Positions 36,602-47,139 of a stretch of DNA of 64,000 bases are shown here, piece after piece (positions within the stretch are counted from its first letter, which is position 1; every line of letters starts with the position of its first letter). This DNA is from Rhynochetos jubatus. Lineage: Eukaryota > Chordata > Aves > Eurypygiformes > Rhynochetidae. Below the pieces are notes generated by a model. It was given only the letters and a program-made list of their open reading frames with translations. It had not been told where the DNA came from and did not search any database. Position numbers and translations under genes: made by a program. The DNA lies in contig CM050653.1 in assembly GCA_027574665.1 (NCBI GenBank), positions 39,444,118 to 39,508,117 of the forward strand, given 5' to 3'.

Positions 36602-36780
36602 GCCGGATCCCGGCGGGCGGCTTTCTCCTTTCGACACCGACACACCGAGCGATCCCCGTTCTCCTCCACCGGTTCGCCCTCTCCCCCCGTGACCGGCGCC
36701 TCGGATCGCCGGACTCCCACCGCCTCCCCGGGCGCCGCGGGGAAGGCGGCGAAGGGCACCGGGTCAGCGGCGGCGGGACG

Positions 36781-37255
36781 ATGGGCGCGAAGCAGAGCAG
36801 CCCCACCGCCGCCAACGGCCGCACCCGGGCGTACTCGGGCGGGGATTTACCATCCTCCAGCGGCGGCGGCGGCGCTAACGGGACCGGCGGGCGTTCGGCA
36901 GGCGCCGGCGGGCGATACACGCACCTGACGGCGGCGCCTCGTGCCGCTCCCGCCGGCGCGGCGGCGGCCGGGGGAGCGGCGGCGGCCGGAGGAGCGGCGG
37001 CGGGGGGGGGCGCCGCGGGGTCGGCACCCCGGAGCAGGTCCTTAGGCGGAGCCACCGCCGCCGGGGCCCGGGCCGCGCAGTCCGCCTTCAACATCCCCCA
37101 CAGCAGCGGCCCCTACGGCTCGCAGGACTCGGTCAACAGCACGCCGGAGGAGGGCGGCCGGGAACGGCCCGCGGGGGGCGGCGGCGGTTCCTCCGGCGGG
37201 CCCCGGCTGGTCATCGGCTCGCTACCCGCTCACCTCTCGCCGCACCTGTTCGGAG
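36781..37255 (+). CDS. ZNRF2: ZNRF2 coding exon 1: E3 ubiquitin-protein ligase, N-terminal part
   Basis: This exon encodes residues 1-158 and the first base of codon 159 of ZNRF2, a RING-type E3 ubiquitin ligase of endosomal, lysosomal and presynaptic membranes that is linked in mammals to Na+/K+-ATPase and mTORC1 regulation. The start MGAKQSSP has Gly2 and Ser6, a fit to the N-myristoylation signal, and its ATG has A at -3 and G at +4. RTRAYS19 and RSRS87 are basic-directed phosphosites like the mammalian 14-3-3 sites. Residues about 54-80 are an Ala/Gly low-complexity linker. The C-terminal part with PYGSQDSVNSTPE and PRLVIGSLPAHLSPHLFG is nearly identical to mammalian ZNRF2 and separates it from ZNRF1. 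The zinc finger and RING domain are encoded by later exons outside the window. The match is from recall of the family, not a search. Confidence 0.95.
36955..37018 (+). repeat. GCG/GGC tandem repeat coding the Ala/Gly linker
   Basis: A roughly 18-20-bp GC unit (ending 'gcggcggccgg' or close to it) is repeated about three times within ZNRF2 exon 1 and gives GAAAAGG-like periods at residues 59-80. It includes a 9-G homopolymer at 37002-37010. The downstream frame stays correct here and continues into conserved sequence, so the run length is intact. The site is prone to replication slippage and sequencing error. Confidence 0.65.
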
Positions 37256-37300
37256 GTAAGGGCCAGCCCGCGGAGCGGGGGCGGCGGGGCTGGGGGGCCC

Positions 37301-37313
37301 GGGGGGGGGGGGG
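37301..37313 (+). repeat. Poly(G) run 45 nt after the splice donor
   Basis: There are thirteen consecutive G, preceded by further G triplets (37262-37296) and followed by another G-rich block. On the transcribed RNA this gives several G3+ tracts, enough for a G-quadruplex in the first 60 nt of intron 1. G-runs near donors commonly act as intronic splicing enhancers through hnRNP H/F. No direct evidence is visible here. Confidence 0.6.
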
Positions 37314-40300
37314 TCCCTTCCCCGGCTCCCGGGGCGGGACGTGAATCATCACTCTGGGGAGAGCGGCGGCTCCTCCAGGCTGGCGCCCGCCGGGGAACGG
37401 GGGGGACACGGTGTGGGGCCGGGGTTTCCAGGCCAGCGTCTCCCGTTGTTGGTAACGGGAGCTGCCACGGGGGGAGGCTAAAAACGAAACGAGCCCCGCG
37501 GCGAAGAGGAAGCAGAGCCGCTCCAGCCGGCGACTTTAGACTCTGGTAGCTGTAATCGGTGCCTGTGTAAATACTCTTCCCTGCTGCTTACATAATTAGA
37601 ATTTAATTGGATCATCTGTCTCCGCCGTTTATTCTAAAACCGGACCAAACCCCTCTTTAAGGCGCTGCTTAATAGGTGGCCGATGCGCGTTCCTCCAAGT
37701 TCTCGGTTCTGAAAGTGGATGGAGAAAAACAAAAATTAAAGTAAACCGCTTTGTTCGTTTCCCCCGAAGAGATGGGTGCAGCCGGGCGGCTGCCCGTGCC
37801 GCCGGAGAACGGGCTTGCAGCACCGGTACCCTGCAGTCTCGGGGATGGCCACATGTGCTCTTGAGACAGGAGAAACTCGGCCAAACTGGGAATTAACCAA
37901 GAAGCTGGGGCCCATTAAGAGGCGTATTAAACCTGGAGCAAGTTGTCATCGGGGTTTTTTTTTCTGTGTCTCCTGCGGTACCGAGATGAATAGGGCTGGT
38001 GTGGGACCTGCAGTTTGCTGCCCGTGTTCTTTACCTCCAAGTTGAAAATCTGCCTGTAAGTTGCCAACTGGTCTCAAAGTTGCTGACAGCTTTGAGTGCT
38101 GCTTATTCTAAAGGTTGTTGTTTGTGTAAGTCAAACATCAGGGTGCAAGGTGACTTTTTTAATGGATTCATTCTCTCGATAAATCCAATATACGTGCATG
38201 TATCACATAAGCTGTCTAAATACTAAACTTCCCCAAAAGCTTTCTTTTGGGAAAAAGGAGGCTAATGTCAAATTCCTACGTTTCTGTATTCTAATTAATC
38301 CGTTTGCAAATACTATTTGCAGCAGGCTGGGTTTTCTTCTTTTCTGTACGGTAACCTGGTTTAGGCCAAGGCAGAGCTCTCTGCACCCAGGCCCTGGTAG
38401 GGTGCGGAGGGTTCTGTCCCATGGCCTGACACCCATACGTTGGGGTGCGTTGACCTGAAGACAGCATGTTACTGCGTCTAAAACTGCCTCTTCCCAGCAC
38501 AGTGGTTGAACATTAACAGAAAACTGTCAAACCCTATTATAATAAAAGAATATTTGCCCTTAAGAAAGGAAACATAACTATTCTCATAGTAGCGAGCTGC
38601 TCAATAGGAGTGCTTTGTTGCATGGATGCTCATTATACCGTCAAGGTAGCTGCTGGGGGGAGTAGGTGCGTGTGTTTCTTTTGGCGATGAAAGGATGCCC
38701 TATCACGGAGTAGCGTACAGTTCGTGCTAAGCACAAGGGAATCGTTAAGATATGTAGCCAGTTGTTGCTCAAAGGTAAAACTTTTTTTTCCCTCCTTGCT
38801 GAACCATTGTCTTGCGACCTGCCTTGCTGCCAGGAGGGACTGGATTAAAAGTAAATGTGGTGACAAGGATCAATAACCTAGGAAACTGTTTATTCAGATG
38901 CAGGCAGGTCTCTAAAGAATAACTCTTTGATCGTACTTTTCTATGGCATGTAATAATCTATTGCTGTACTACACCATATTTTGTCTTTTTCGAACCTCTG
39001 AAATTGGCATATCAAAGAGGATAGAGGCTGAAATGATGCAAAGCTTGTTGCTTTTCCCAGTGAGGAAGAGCACCAGGAGGGGTACATTCTCTTCATCTAC
39101 TGCCTAATAAATAAAGAATGCCATATGTTAGGGGTTTAAGTAGCAGGTTTCAAAATACACTGCCCTTATGTGGTCACAAGATAGTCACAAATCCACTCGC
39201 TTTTTCTCTTTTAAAAATCTTAGTATTTCATATTGGGATGAATTACTGTTTAATCATAATACTGCAGCACCCGTGAAGGCAGCCTCCCTTGAAACATTGC
39301 AATTTAAATATTCGGTGAGATCAGTGATACGTTACACCACATCACACTGAATGTTGGCATCCTTATTTAGTTGCATGCTTTGTGTTTTCTGGATTCCTTG
39401 TAATAACTCGATGCTTGGAACACGTAGCCCCACTGGAGATCGTATGTTAGTAGCATCAGCATGGTGAAAAATAACTGGAAGCATTGTTTTTGTCCTGATG
39501 GTAACTAGCTCAAGCATGTCTAGGTGTGGTATCTGGCATTTATCTTGTGTATCATAAGCATGCTTGAAGTCCCCTCCCTTGTTTTGTAACTTGCAAATTA
39601 GCCGATTTGTTTCTTTTTATTTTGAAAACCACTTAAATGATTTTTGAGAATTAGCATAGTAATTCTTAGGAAATTAAAATAAAAAAGAACAACTTCCATT
39701 AATAGTTGGAGATTCAGTTCAACTTACGTTTTTAGGCATACTGCTTGGCTACATCAGTCAGTGACGCGTGGGTGTTGCATTTGTTAAATTACTGTAATTA
39801 ATTTGCCATTAGCGAATTACACTCTATTGTCACTTTTACTGAGCAGCTTTGCATGCTGAAGTAATGTATAAATATTAACTCTCTAACATACTTAAATCCA
39901 TACTATACTTGTTAATATGCCATTTGAACGAGAATATAACCAGTGTTGTGTTATTGTGTGTATTGGAAAGTTACGTTTAGTTGTTTTCTGTGTTCCTTTA
40001 ACAGGAACTGTAGTAACAGCAGCGTTTCTTGACTGTGAGGGTCTGATGTTCCTGTCTGACTGACCCCAGGCTAGTGCACCTTGATGATCAAAGTATAACG
40101 CAGTAAATACTGCTGCGTAACCGTATGTCCCATCTCAGGGAGACAGCAATTCCCTGAATAACTGGGCCTTGGTCTCACAAAAAAGAAATATACGTGTGTT
40201 TAAGTTTGTGCTGCGAGCACACCTGGAGTAGGCTTAGAGCATTAAGCAGAGCGAGACCCAAATTCCATAAGATCCTACGGCACTCCCAGATGCAGAGGCC

Positions 40301-43300
40301 AAACCTGTGCATGACGTTCAAGTGCTTTCTTGCGGCACAGCACAGAGTTCCAGCTTCCTTTAAGGTGCTAACAGCTGTTATTGGGAATTTTGACCAGTAG
40401 TTTCCTGCTCTGTTCCTCAGTGAATGGGACTTCCCCTCTCTCCCAACCCCAAAGTAGATACTCTTACCTTCTGTTAAGAGCAGCGTGTAGAAGAGTTGGC
40501 CCTGCGATCCACAGTGAGTGTTTCCACTGTGTTTTCAGGCAGTAAGTATCCTTGCCTAGGCTGTCGGCACTGCAGCACGGCTACGGCTGTAGGTACAATA
40601 CAGCTTGTTCTTGTCAGCGGTGATTGCAGCATTTGGTTCAGCTAAACGTGGACGTTCTGTCAGAATTTTCTTTGCTTTGGGTAACTGCTGACGTGCTACT
40701 TCCATCACTTAAAATGTGGACAGCTTATGTTTGTGATCCTCTTTCTGGCTGGTCACAACGGGGAGAATTCCTGGTGAAAACACCTAGTACAGGTGTCCTG
40801 GTGTTCAAATAGCTTCTTGGGCATGTTGTTATAAGGCAAGAAGAAAGCCTTTAAATTTTTTTTTGCCTTTAAAAGTCTCTTGGGAAAGAATATGTAAAAA
40901 TTCAACTGAAGATAGCGGAAGTGTTACGTAAGGAGTCTTTTAAATTTTCACATCTGTTCTTCATTCAAGCTGATTGAGCAGAGACTGAACAAGTATTACC
41001 CAAACCCTCAGATTGTGTTATATGTGGTCACATACAATGTTATATGATGTATTTACAGACAGGTTTTTAAACGCATAGAGTTGGCAGATACAACTGTTGG
41101 CAGCTTTCAGGCCTATGTCAAGAGTTGGAGTAATAATTTGGCGGTGAATTTGCACCTGTTCAATTTTATTAGCAGAAGGATGTTTGTTATATTCTTCTCA
41201 AGCCAAATAATGATCAGGTTTTTTAATGAAGTAATTTACAGTGCAGGATTTAGTGCCAGCTACCGAATGTATGTAACACAGTATGGGTAGAACCTTACAG
41301 GTATGTTATAGTAGCATTTGTTTGTAATGGCTGGTAGAAAAAATGAATGAACTAATTCTATAGAAGGAAGTTGATCAAAGCTTGGCATTATAACCTGAGT
41401 TACTGGTTGGGTTGTGAGAAGCAGTTATCAGTTAAAGAATGATGTGAAGTCTCAGGAAGTACTTTTTTAGATGTCTCTCAAACCGTCTAGAAAGCCACAT
41501 CTTGTTTCGTTTTCCATCTACTCTGTTTAGTTATATGGTAAACTTGAATATGTTCTTGAAGGTCTCTTCATCTTTCTCACACCTCTTTTTAGGGGTATGT
41601 GACTGTTTTTTGGTCACTTCCTTGCCCTTTTCTCCCAGTATCACACCATTGCTATTGCCTTGAGAAACAGTGAAGCTCTTAAACACTTCAGATTTCAGTA
41701 CCGCTCCTGTTTTGTCAGTCAGTGTTGTAGCTCTGAGGTCTTTGCCCCCTGACCTGGGGGAGGGGTGCTTTGCAGTGGGGCTGTTGGGATATCCTCTGTG
41801 TACAAATTACGTTAGAAGCAGTGAAACTTGCTGTTTCGGCCTGTATGCCTTGGTACCACTTGACATGCCTTCTCTTCCTGGCAGTTGGAATTTTTTTTTG
41901 GTGTTTGAGGAAGGCCAGTGAGTCTTTGATACAATATGTTTCTCTAAAGTAGTTACCATTCAGAATGAGGAAAGTGTGTAAGGATTTAGTCTAATCAAAG
42001 CTATTACTTTTCCATTCAAATTCAGCCTTTTTTTTTTTCTTTTTAGAGGTATGATGACACTACTGTTTGCTGTTGTGAACACACAAAATCCCACGTACAT
42101 TTTCAGATAGTTTTGCTGTTGCAGACCCTAGGTCTTACACAGTGCAGAACAGTGAAAGCTAAGAGGCTGTCTCTGCTTTGGTGTTTTGATTTGTTTCTAT
42201 TCACTTGGCTGCACCAGTGAAACACAATCATATCCATGTTTGTCCACTTCAGAAAGATGAGAGCAGTAACAATGAGAGGCAGGCTGAAGGCTGCTGATGG
42301 TAGAAGAAGGTTAAAATGGAGACCAGTCTGAAAGCCGAGAGAAATACGAATGTGTCTGTACGCATACACGCAACTTCACAACAACCACAGAACAGGGGCG
42401 GAGATAGATGTGTGCCTCGTTTTCAGTTATACCAGTCAGCTGACTCCAAGTGAGAGCGAAGAGTCACTTTTGCAGTCTCTGAAGATATATGGGAGGGTTT
42501 GGAAATGTTGTAGCAGTCCGTTAATGAAAATACAGATTGAAAAGTCCGATGTGCTAGGAAAGCAGTCCAAGGATAAGTCTGCTGATAAGGAGTTTCAGAA
42601 GAGCCGTTCTGTGAGATGGGTTTGAGGAGTCCGGTGCCATGCCAGGGTCTCACTTGTTCCTGTGTTCAGTGAGCTCTTCCCTTGTCCCTGCGTACCAATG
42701 GTGGGCAGCATACCCTTCCTGTGGGGCAGAAGAGATGTAAACTCTCCTAAGGAGGGGACAAGAAAAAGTAGCAGAAAGTCCAACACCCACCACTCACTTG
42801 CTCCAGCTTGGTCAGGAGAGTGCTTTTAGCCTCAAATGCTGTGTTTGGACAAATGAGCTAGAAGAATGTTTTGGATCTTCTGGTAGTGCTAGTGAAGTCC
42901 CCGGGGGCCAAGTTTCATTTCCTTCAGTTGGATATAGGTCTCTGTGGTGATGAGAGGCTTGGGGCACCGGAGTAAAGACTGAGGTGAGGGATAGAGGTTC
43001 TTTGAAGGGCTTCTTTTTCTTCTGCCTGCGAAACAAAAGGGTTTAGGAGAAGCCCAATAATAAAAGTGGCAGCACTGCATTTAGGGGAGAAATGTAAATA
43101 GTTAACGGCCTGAAGAAAAGGAAACAGCCTAATTGTAATGGCATATGTAAATAATTCTTTTGGCTATCAAGACAGCGATAATACCTGACTGGAGCCTTTG
43201 CAGTGCCAGTTCAAACAAAGGCCTTTCTCTTTAATGCCTCCTGACTACCTATCCAGTCCTGATGGCGTGCCTTTCCTCATGTTCTCTCACATAATTGCAG

Positions 43301-46300
43301 ACTAGTCTCCAACAGCCTCCAAAGTAATTTCTTTGTCTTATGAAGAAAGCCTTTTGTCACTGCTAGAAATTCAAAGCTATTTTTAAACCACATTGCCTAC
43401 CCATCTGTTTGGGTAAGTTCTCCTCTCCTGTTCTTGCCAGCTGCTCATGGAAAACTTCACCATGTAAATGTTCTTCATTTGCTGTCTTAGCCTTTCATTG
43501 AACTTTTAAATTTTGAATAATGTCATGAAGATTTTTGGGTAGGTTTTCATTGCTGTTTGCAGATGCATGAACCAATTTTATGTTATTTTCAAGATTTTTC
43601 CACAGTGTGTCTACTGCTCATTAATGGTTTAATTATTTTCAGGAGAGACATATGGTCATTTCTAAAGATTGTGCTCATTTACTGTAGTAATGGAACATGT
43701 TGCTCTTGCAGATGTGTAACCCCTGAAAAGAAACAGTGAGAAACCTTCAAGTGCTTTGACCTTCTATTTTAGAATATCTTTAAAGACATGCATCTTAGCA
43801 ATCAAAAGAAAACAATTTGTGTAAACATCACAATTACCTGAGCAAAACCAAAGCAGCACTTCTTAAGCATCCAGGACTGTGGTTTTGCTGTCTACTCTCT
43901 GATTAGATTTTTCCTAAACAAGTGCCTATGTTTCCAAGGCCACCTTTCCTTTGCAAATGATAGTTGTGTCATCCATAAGGATCTCTTGGTGTTCATCCAG
44001 AGCTCTTTGATGTAGGCTTCGAATTCCTGATGCTTGCAAAATTGGGAGGGTAAGACATGGAAAGAATGAGGCTGGTTCTCACTTTCACTCAGGACATGCT
44101 TCTGTTTTCTGCATGGAAGTTGCGTAGTATTGACCCGGAGAGATCAGGAGGCACGCAGGAAGATCTCATAGGACTGCCTGCCAAACAGGCAGTGTTGTGT
44201 GGGACTCAACTCCCTTACTCTTAGTTGTCTTTAGGAACTGATCTACCTGGGTGTTTTCTTCTTCCTTGTCTGCTCTGTCTAAAAATCAGACCACCACAGC
44301 CAGTGAATAGTCCCCAAAGGGTGGGTGTGCTGCATACCATTGTGGATATTTTTAGTAGATTCTGTTTGCTGACTGACTTAGTGTGCTATAAATACAGAGT
44401 TCTCATCTGGCATGCACTTTGCATGTCTTCTAGTAACTTATAATAAATACACCTAAGACTAAAGGCAAGAAAAAATGAGCTGTTACAATTTATTTGGCTT
44501 TCCTTATGAAGTGTCATTTATATAAAGCAATTATTTAGCAACATTTTAATTGTAAATGGCTTTTAAAGCTAGTGGTGTTCCAAAACACTTCCTAGTCAGG
44601 CTACCATAATTAGTCCTTATGTCAGATTGATTTATGCTGCAATTTCATTACAGTTTTAAAAATTGAAGGTGGAGTTTTTCGATATGAGAAGTTAGTTGAG
44701 CATTGGAGTAGTATCAATACTAGTAAATGACATTCTTCGTTATGTCAGTACTAGCGCATTGCCTGAACATGCATGAAGGCTATTCTGCGTGGGAAAATGA
44801 AGCCTTAGTTATGACTCTCATGGAAATCTTTCTTTTACATAAAGTATAGGTGTGTATACACTTGCTTGAGTTGAAATACAGTTAAGGTACTTACCACATT
44901 TTTAAAAAACATTAGGACTTAATGCAAAAATGTGAGGGACCCATCTCTTATTGAAATACAGATGTGGCTGTCTTTGAGTATTGAATTTTACAGAAAATTG
45001 AAGAATGGGTTCTTGCTGAATTGTGCTGAGCGTGACCTAAATGCAGTTCTTCCGTGCTGCCACAATAAAAACTGTCATAGTGTACACTAACAGATGTGGC
45101 CTTCATGAAAGAAGTTTAAAACTGGTGAAGTTCTCCGTGTGCAGCAAAAGTAAGGTCTGCTTAGAACTGTGGTCTGCAGGTTGCCTGAACACCCAGACAG
45201 TATTCTAAGAATCTTAAAATAATCTTTTACGGTGAAATCTGAACCAATCTGGTGATAGCCTTTCAGAAAATTTATGGAATAAACTGTCTCCTTGCCAAGA
45301 ATCCCAGATAGTGCCCTGAAAATCATTCCACTTTTGAATCCTAACTTCCTGCAGCTGTCAGGAGTTTTACTTCTTGTGGACTGAAGAACATCACTCCTTG
45401 ATTCTTGAGCGTGAATATGGATGGAAGGTCCAGTATGGGGAAGAATCTTGCCTGTCTTGAGAAAAATGCTGTGGCCCTACCAAGTAGAGCAGAGCATCAT
45501 CAGTTAAGCACATTTCAGAGAGATAATGCATGATCTTCAGAATATAACAAACAGTGGCAACAGTAAAATGCAGTTCTCTATGGCCACTTAGCTTCTCTCT
45601 CACCATGAGGCAGTCCTTACTGTCCTTGTTGCATCAGCAAGGATGACTGGAGTAGCCTAAGATGCAAGACTTGAGGATTTGCTGTCCTTTTTCCTAGGTG
45701 TTTCGCGGTCCTTTGGGAAGAACGAGTTTAAAATCACACACCTGTGTTCAGAATATTGGAAGGCATATTGTGCTTGTGCAGCAAATGCTCCTGTAGTCTC
45801 TTAAGCTGGATAAGGGTGTTTCATCTTCAGAGGTGATTTTGACGAAGTGCCCTCAACAGTAGTATTGCTGTGTCCAGGTGTGAAGTGCCCAACTACAGGG
45901 TTACCTACGCAACTTTCTTCTAGAGCTTTTTAATTTTTCAGTGTTGTGGTTTTGCAGCCTTAATGGTTGATTTGTGTTGGGTTGAGTGTTCTGGTTTTTC
46001 CCCCCTTGTTCCTGTGAGTATAGTTGTTAGAGGTAGTCAGATCAGTGTGTGGAGATGCTTGTTTTATTTCTATATTGGGAGTGGTACTAAATATATGACA
46101 AGTAGATAGTTCAAAACAAAAAAGACCCTGCTTTTTGTTAAAGCTTTATCAATCTATTAATGGACTACTATTCGAAAATAACAAACCATAATTGTAAAAC
46201 TACTTTCATATTTTTAAAGTGCTGTGTAAAGCAATAAAATACCTGCCCCACCCATGTGATAGAGCCATGAGGCTGTTGCTGGCTGAAATGATCTACTAGA

Positions 46301-46880
46301 ACAGCGCGTGAGTGACAACAGCATGAAACTCACACATGTAAAAGGGCTGCATGCTATCAAAGAAACACCCTTTGAATATCTAATTCAGCTGTCATAACGT
46401 TTGGATACTGGATGACAAGTGTACAGGCATTGCCTTGCTTCTTAAGGACTGAATTCTATTACTCCTCAGTCAGCTTTAATTGTATCTTTGCCACAGCCCA
46501 GCCTTGGATTAGTTTATATCTGAATGTTTCATATCCGTGAATTTGCGTGTTTTGTAAGCGATAACATTTTCAAAGACAGATGATACTGGGCTTCTTGATA
46601 ACCATGGAAGTGATAAACCAAACTCTTTAAAATGCTTTTGAAGTAAAATACAATACTGAAAGAGCTTCCAGTTTGGAGGAAATACAGATTCCATTGCTAG
46701 CATAATAAACCGTGCGCTAAAATAAATTTTGGTTTTCATGCCCTTGGTAAGACCAAGATCCAGTGACAGCAATACAGCTAGGGAGTGGAGGAAATGTTTC
46801 TTGTGAATGTGGGATGAGTTCTGCTGCAAACAAGGAAATCAGGTGGCTAAGGCAAACGATGCACTTTATGCTGTTCAAGT

Positions 46881-47139
46881 GTGTGGATGACACCTTGAGC
46901 CCAGGTTGTTCTCCTTTGTGTGGATGACACCTTGAGCCCAGGTTGTTCTCCTTTGTGTGGATGACACCTTGAGCCCAGGTTGTTCTCCTTTGTGTGGATG
47001 ACACCTTGAGCCCAGGTTGTTCTCCTTTGTGTGGATGACACCTTGAGCCCAGGTTGTTCTCCTTTGTGTGGATGACACCTTGAGCCCAGGTTGTTCTCCT
47101 TTGTGTGGATGACACCTTGAGCCCAGGTTGTTCTCGTTC
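46881..47139. repeat. 37-bp minisatellite, 7 copies
   Basis: Copies begin with 'tggatgacaccttgagccca' at 46884, 46921, 46958, 46995, 47032, 47069 and 47106, a constant period of 37 bp. The first six units are identical by eye; the last changes only in its final few bases (CTCgTTcGTG). Because 37 is not a multiple of 3, and the unit has no stop codon on the minus strand in any frame, three overlapping minus-strand frames of more than 100 codons appear here with the same cyclic translation. They are artefacts, not genes. Near-identity implies recent expansion or ongoing homogenisation. It lies within ZNRF2 intron 1 and is a likely VNTR. Confidence 0.97.

Larger units (their letters stand above)
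36080..37530 (+). promoter_or_regulatory. ZNRF2: CpG island promoter of ZNRF2
   Basis: Base composition shifts abruptly from about 45% GC to very high GC with dense CpG, spanning the presumed transcription start, the leader, the first coding exon and the start of intron 1. I see no convincing TATA box. GC-box-like CCCGCCC and GGGCGG motifs are frequent, for example near 36150, 36350 and 37277. This architecture fits a broad, housekeeping-type promoter with dispersed start sites. Long overlapping open frames on both strands here (such as a 358-codon minus frame) reflect scarcity of AT-rich stop codons and are not genes. The exact start site cannot be set from sequence alone. Confidence 0.85.

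Noticed and set aside
36018..37094. 358-codon minus-strand frame across the CpG island
   Set aside because: It is Pro/Ala/Arg-rich, lies antisense to ZNRF2 exon 1, and is explained by the lack of stop codons in very GC-rich DNA. It shows no domain and no independent start or splice evidence.
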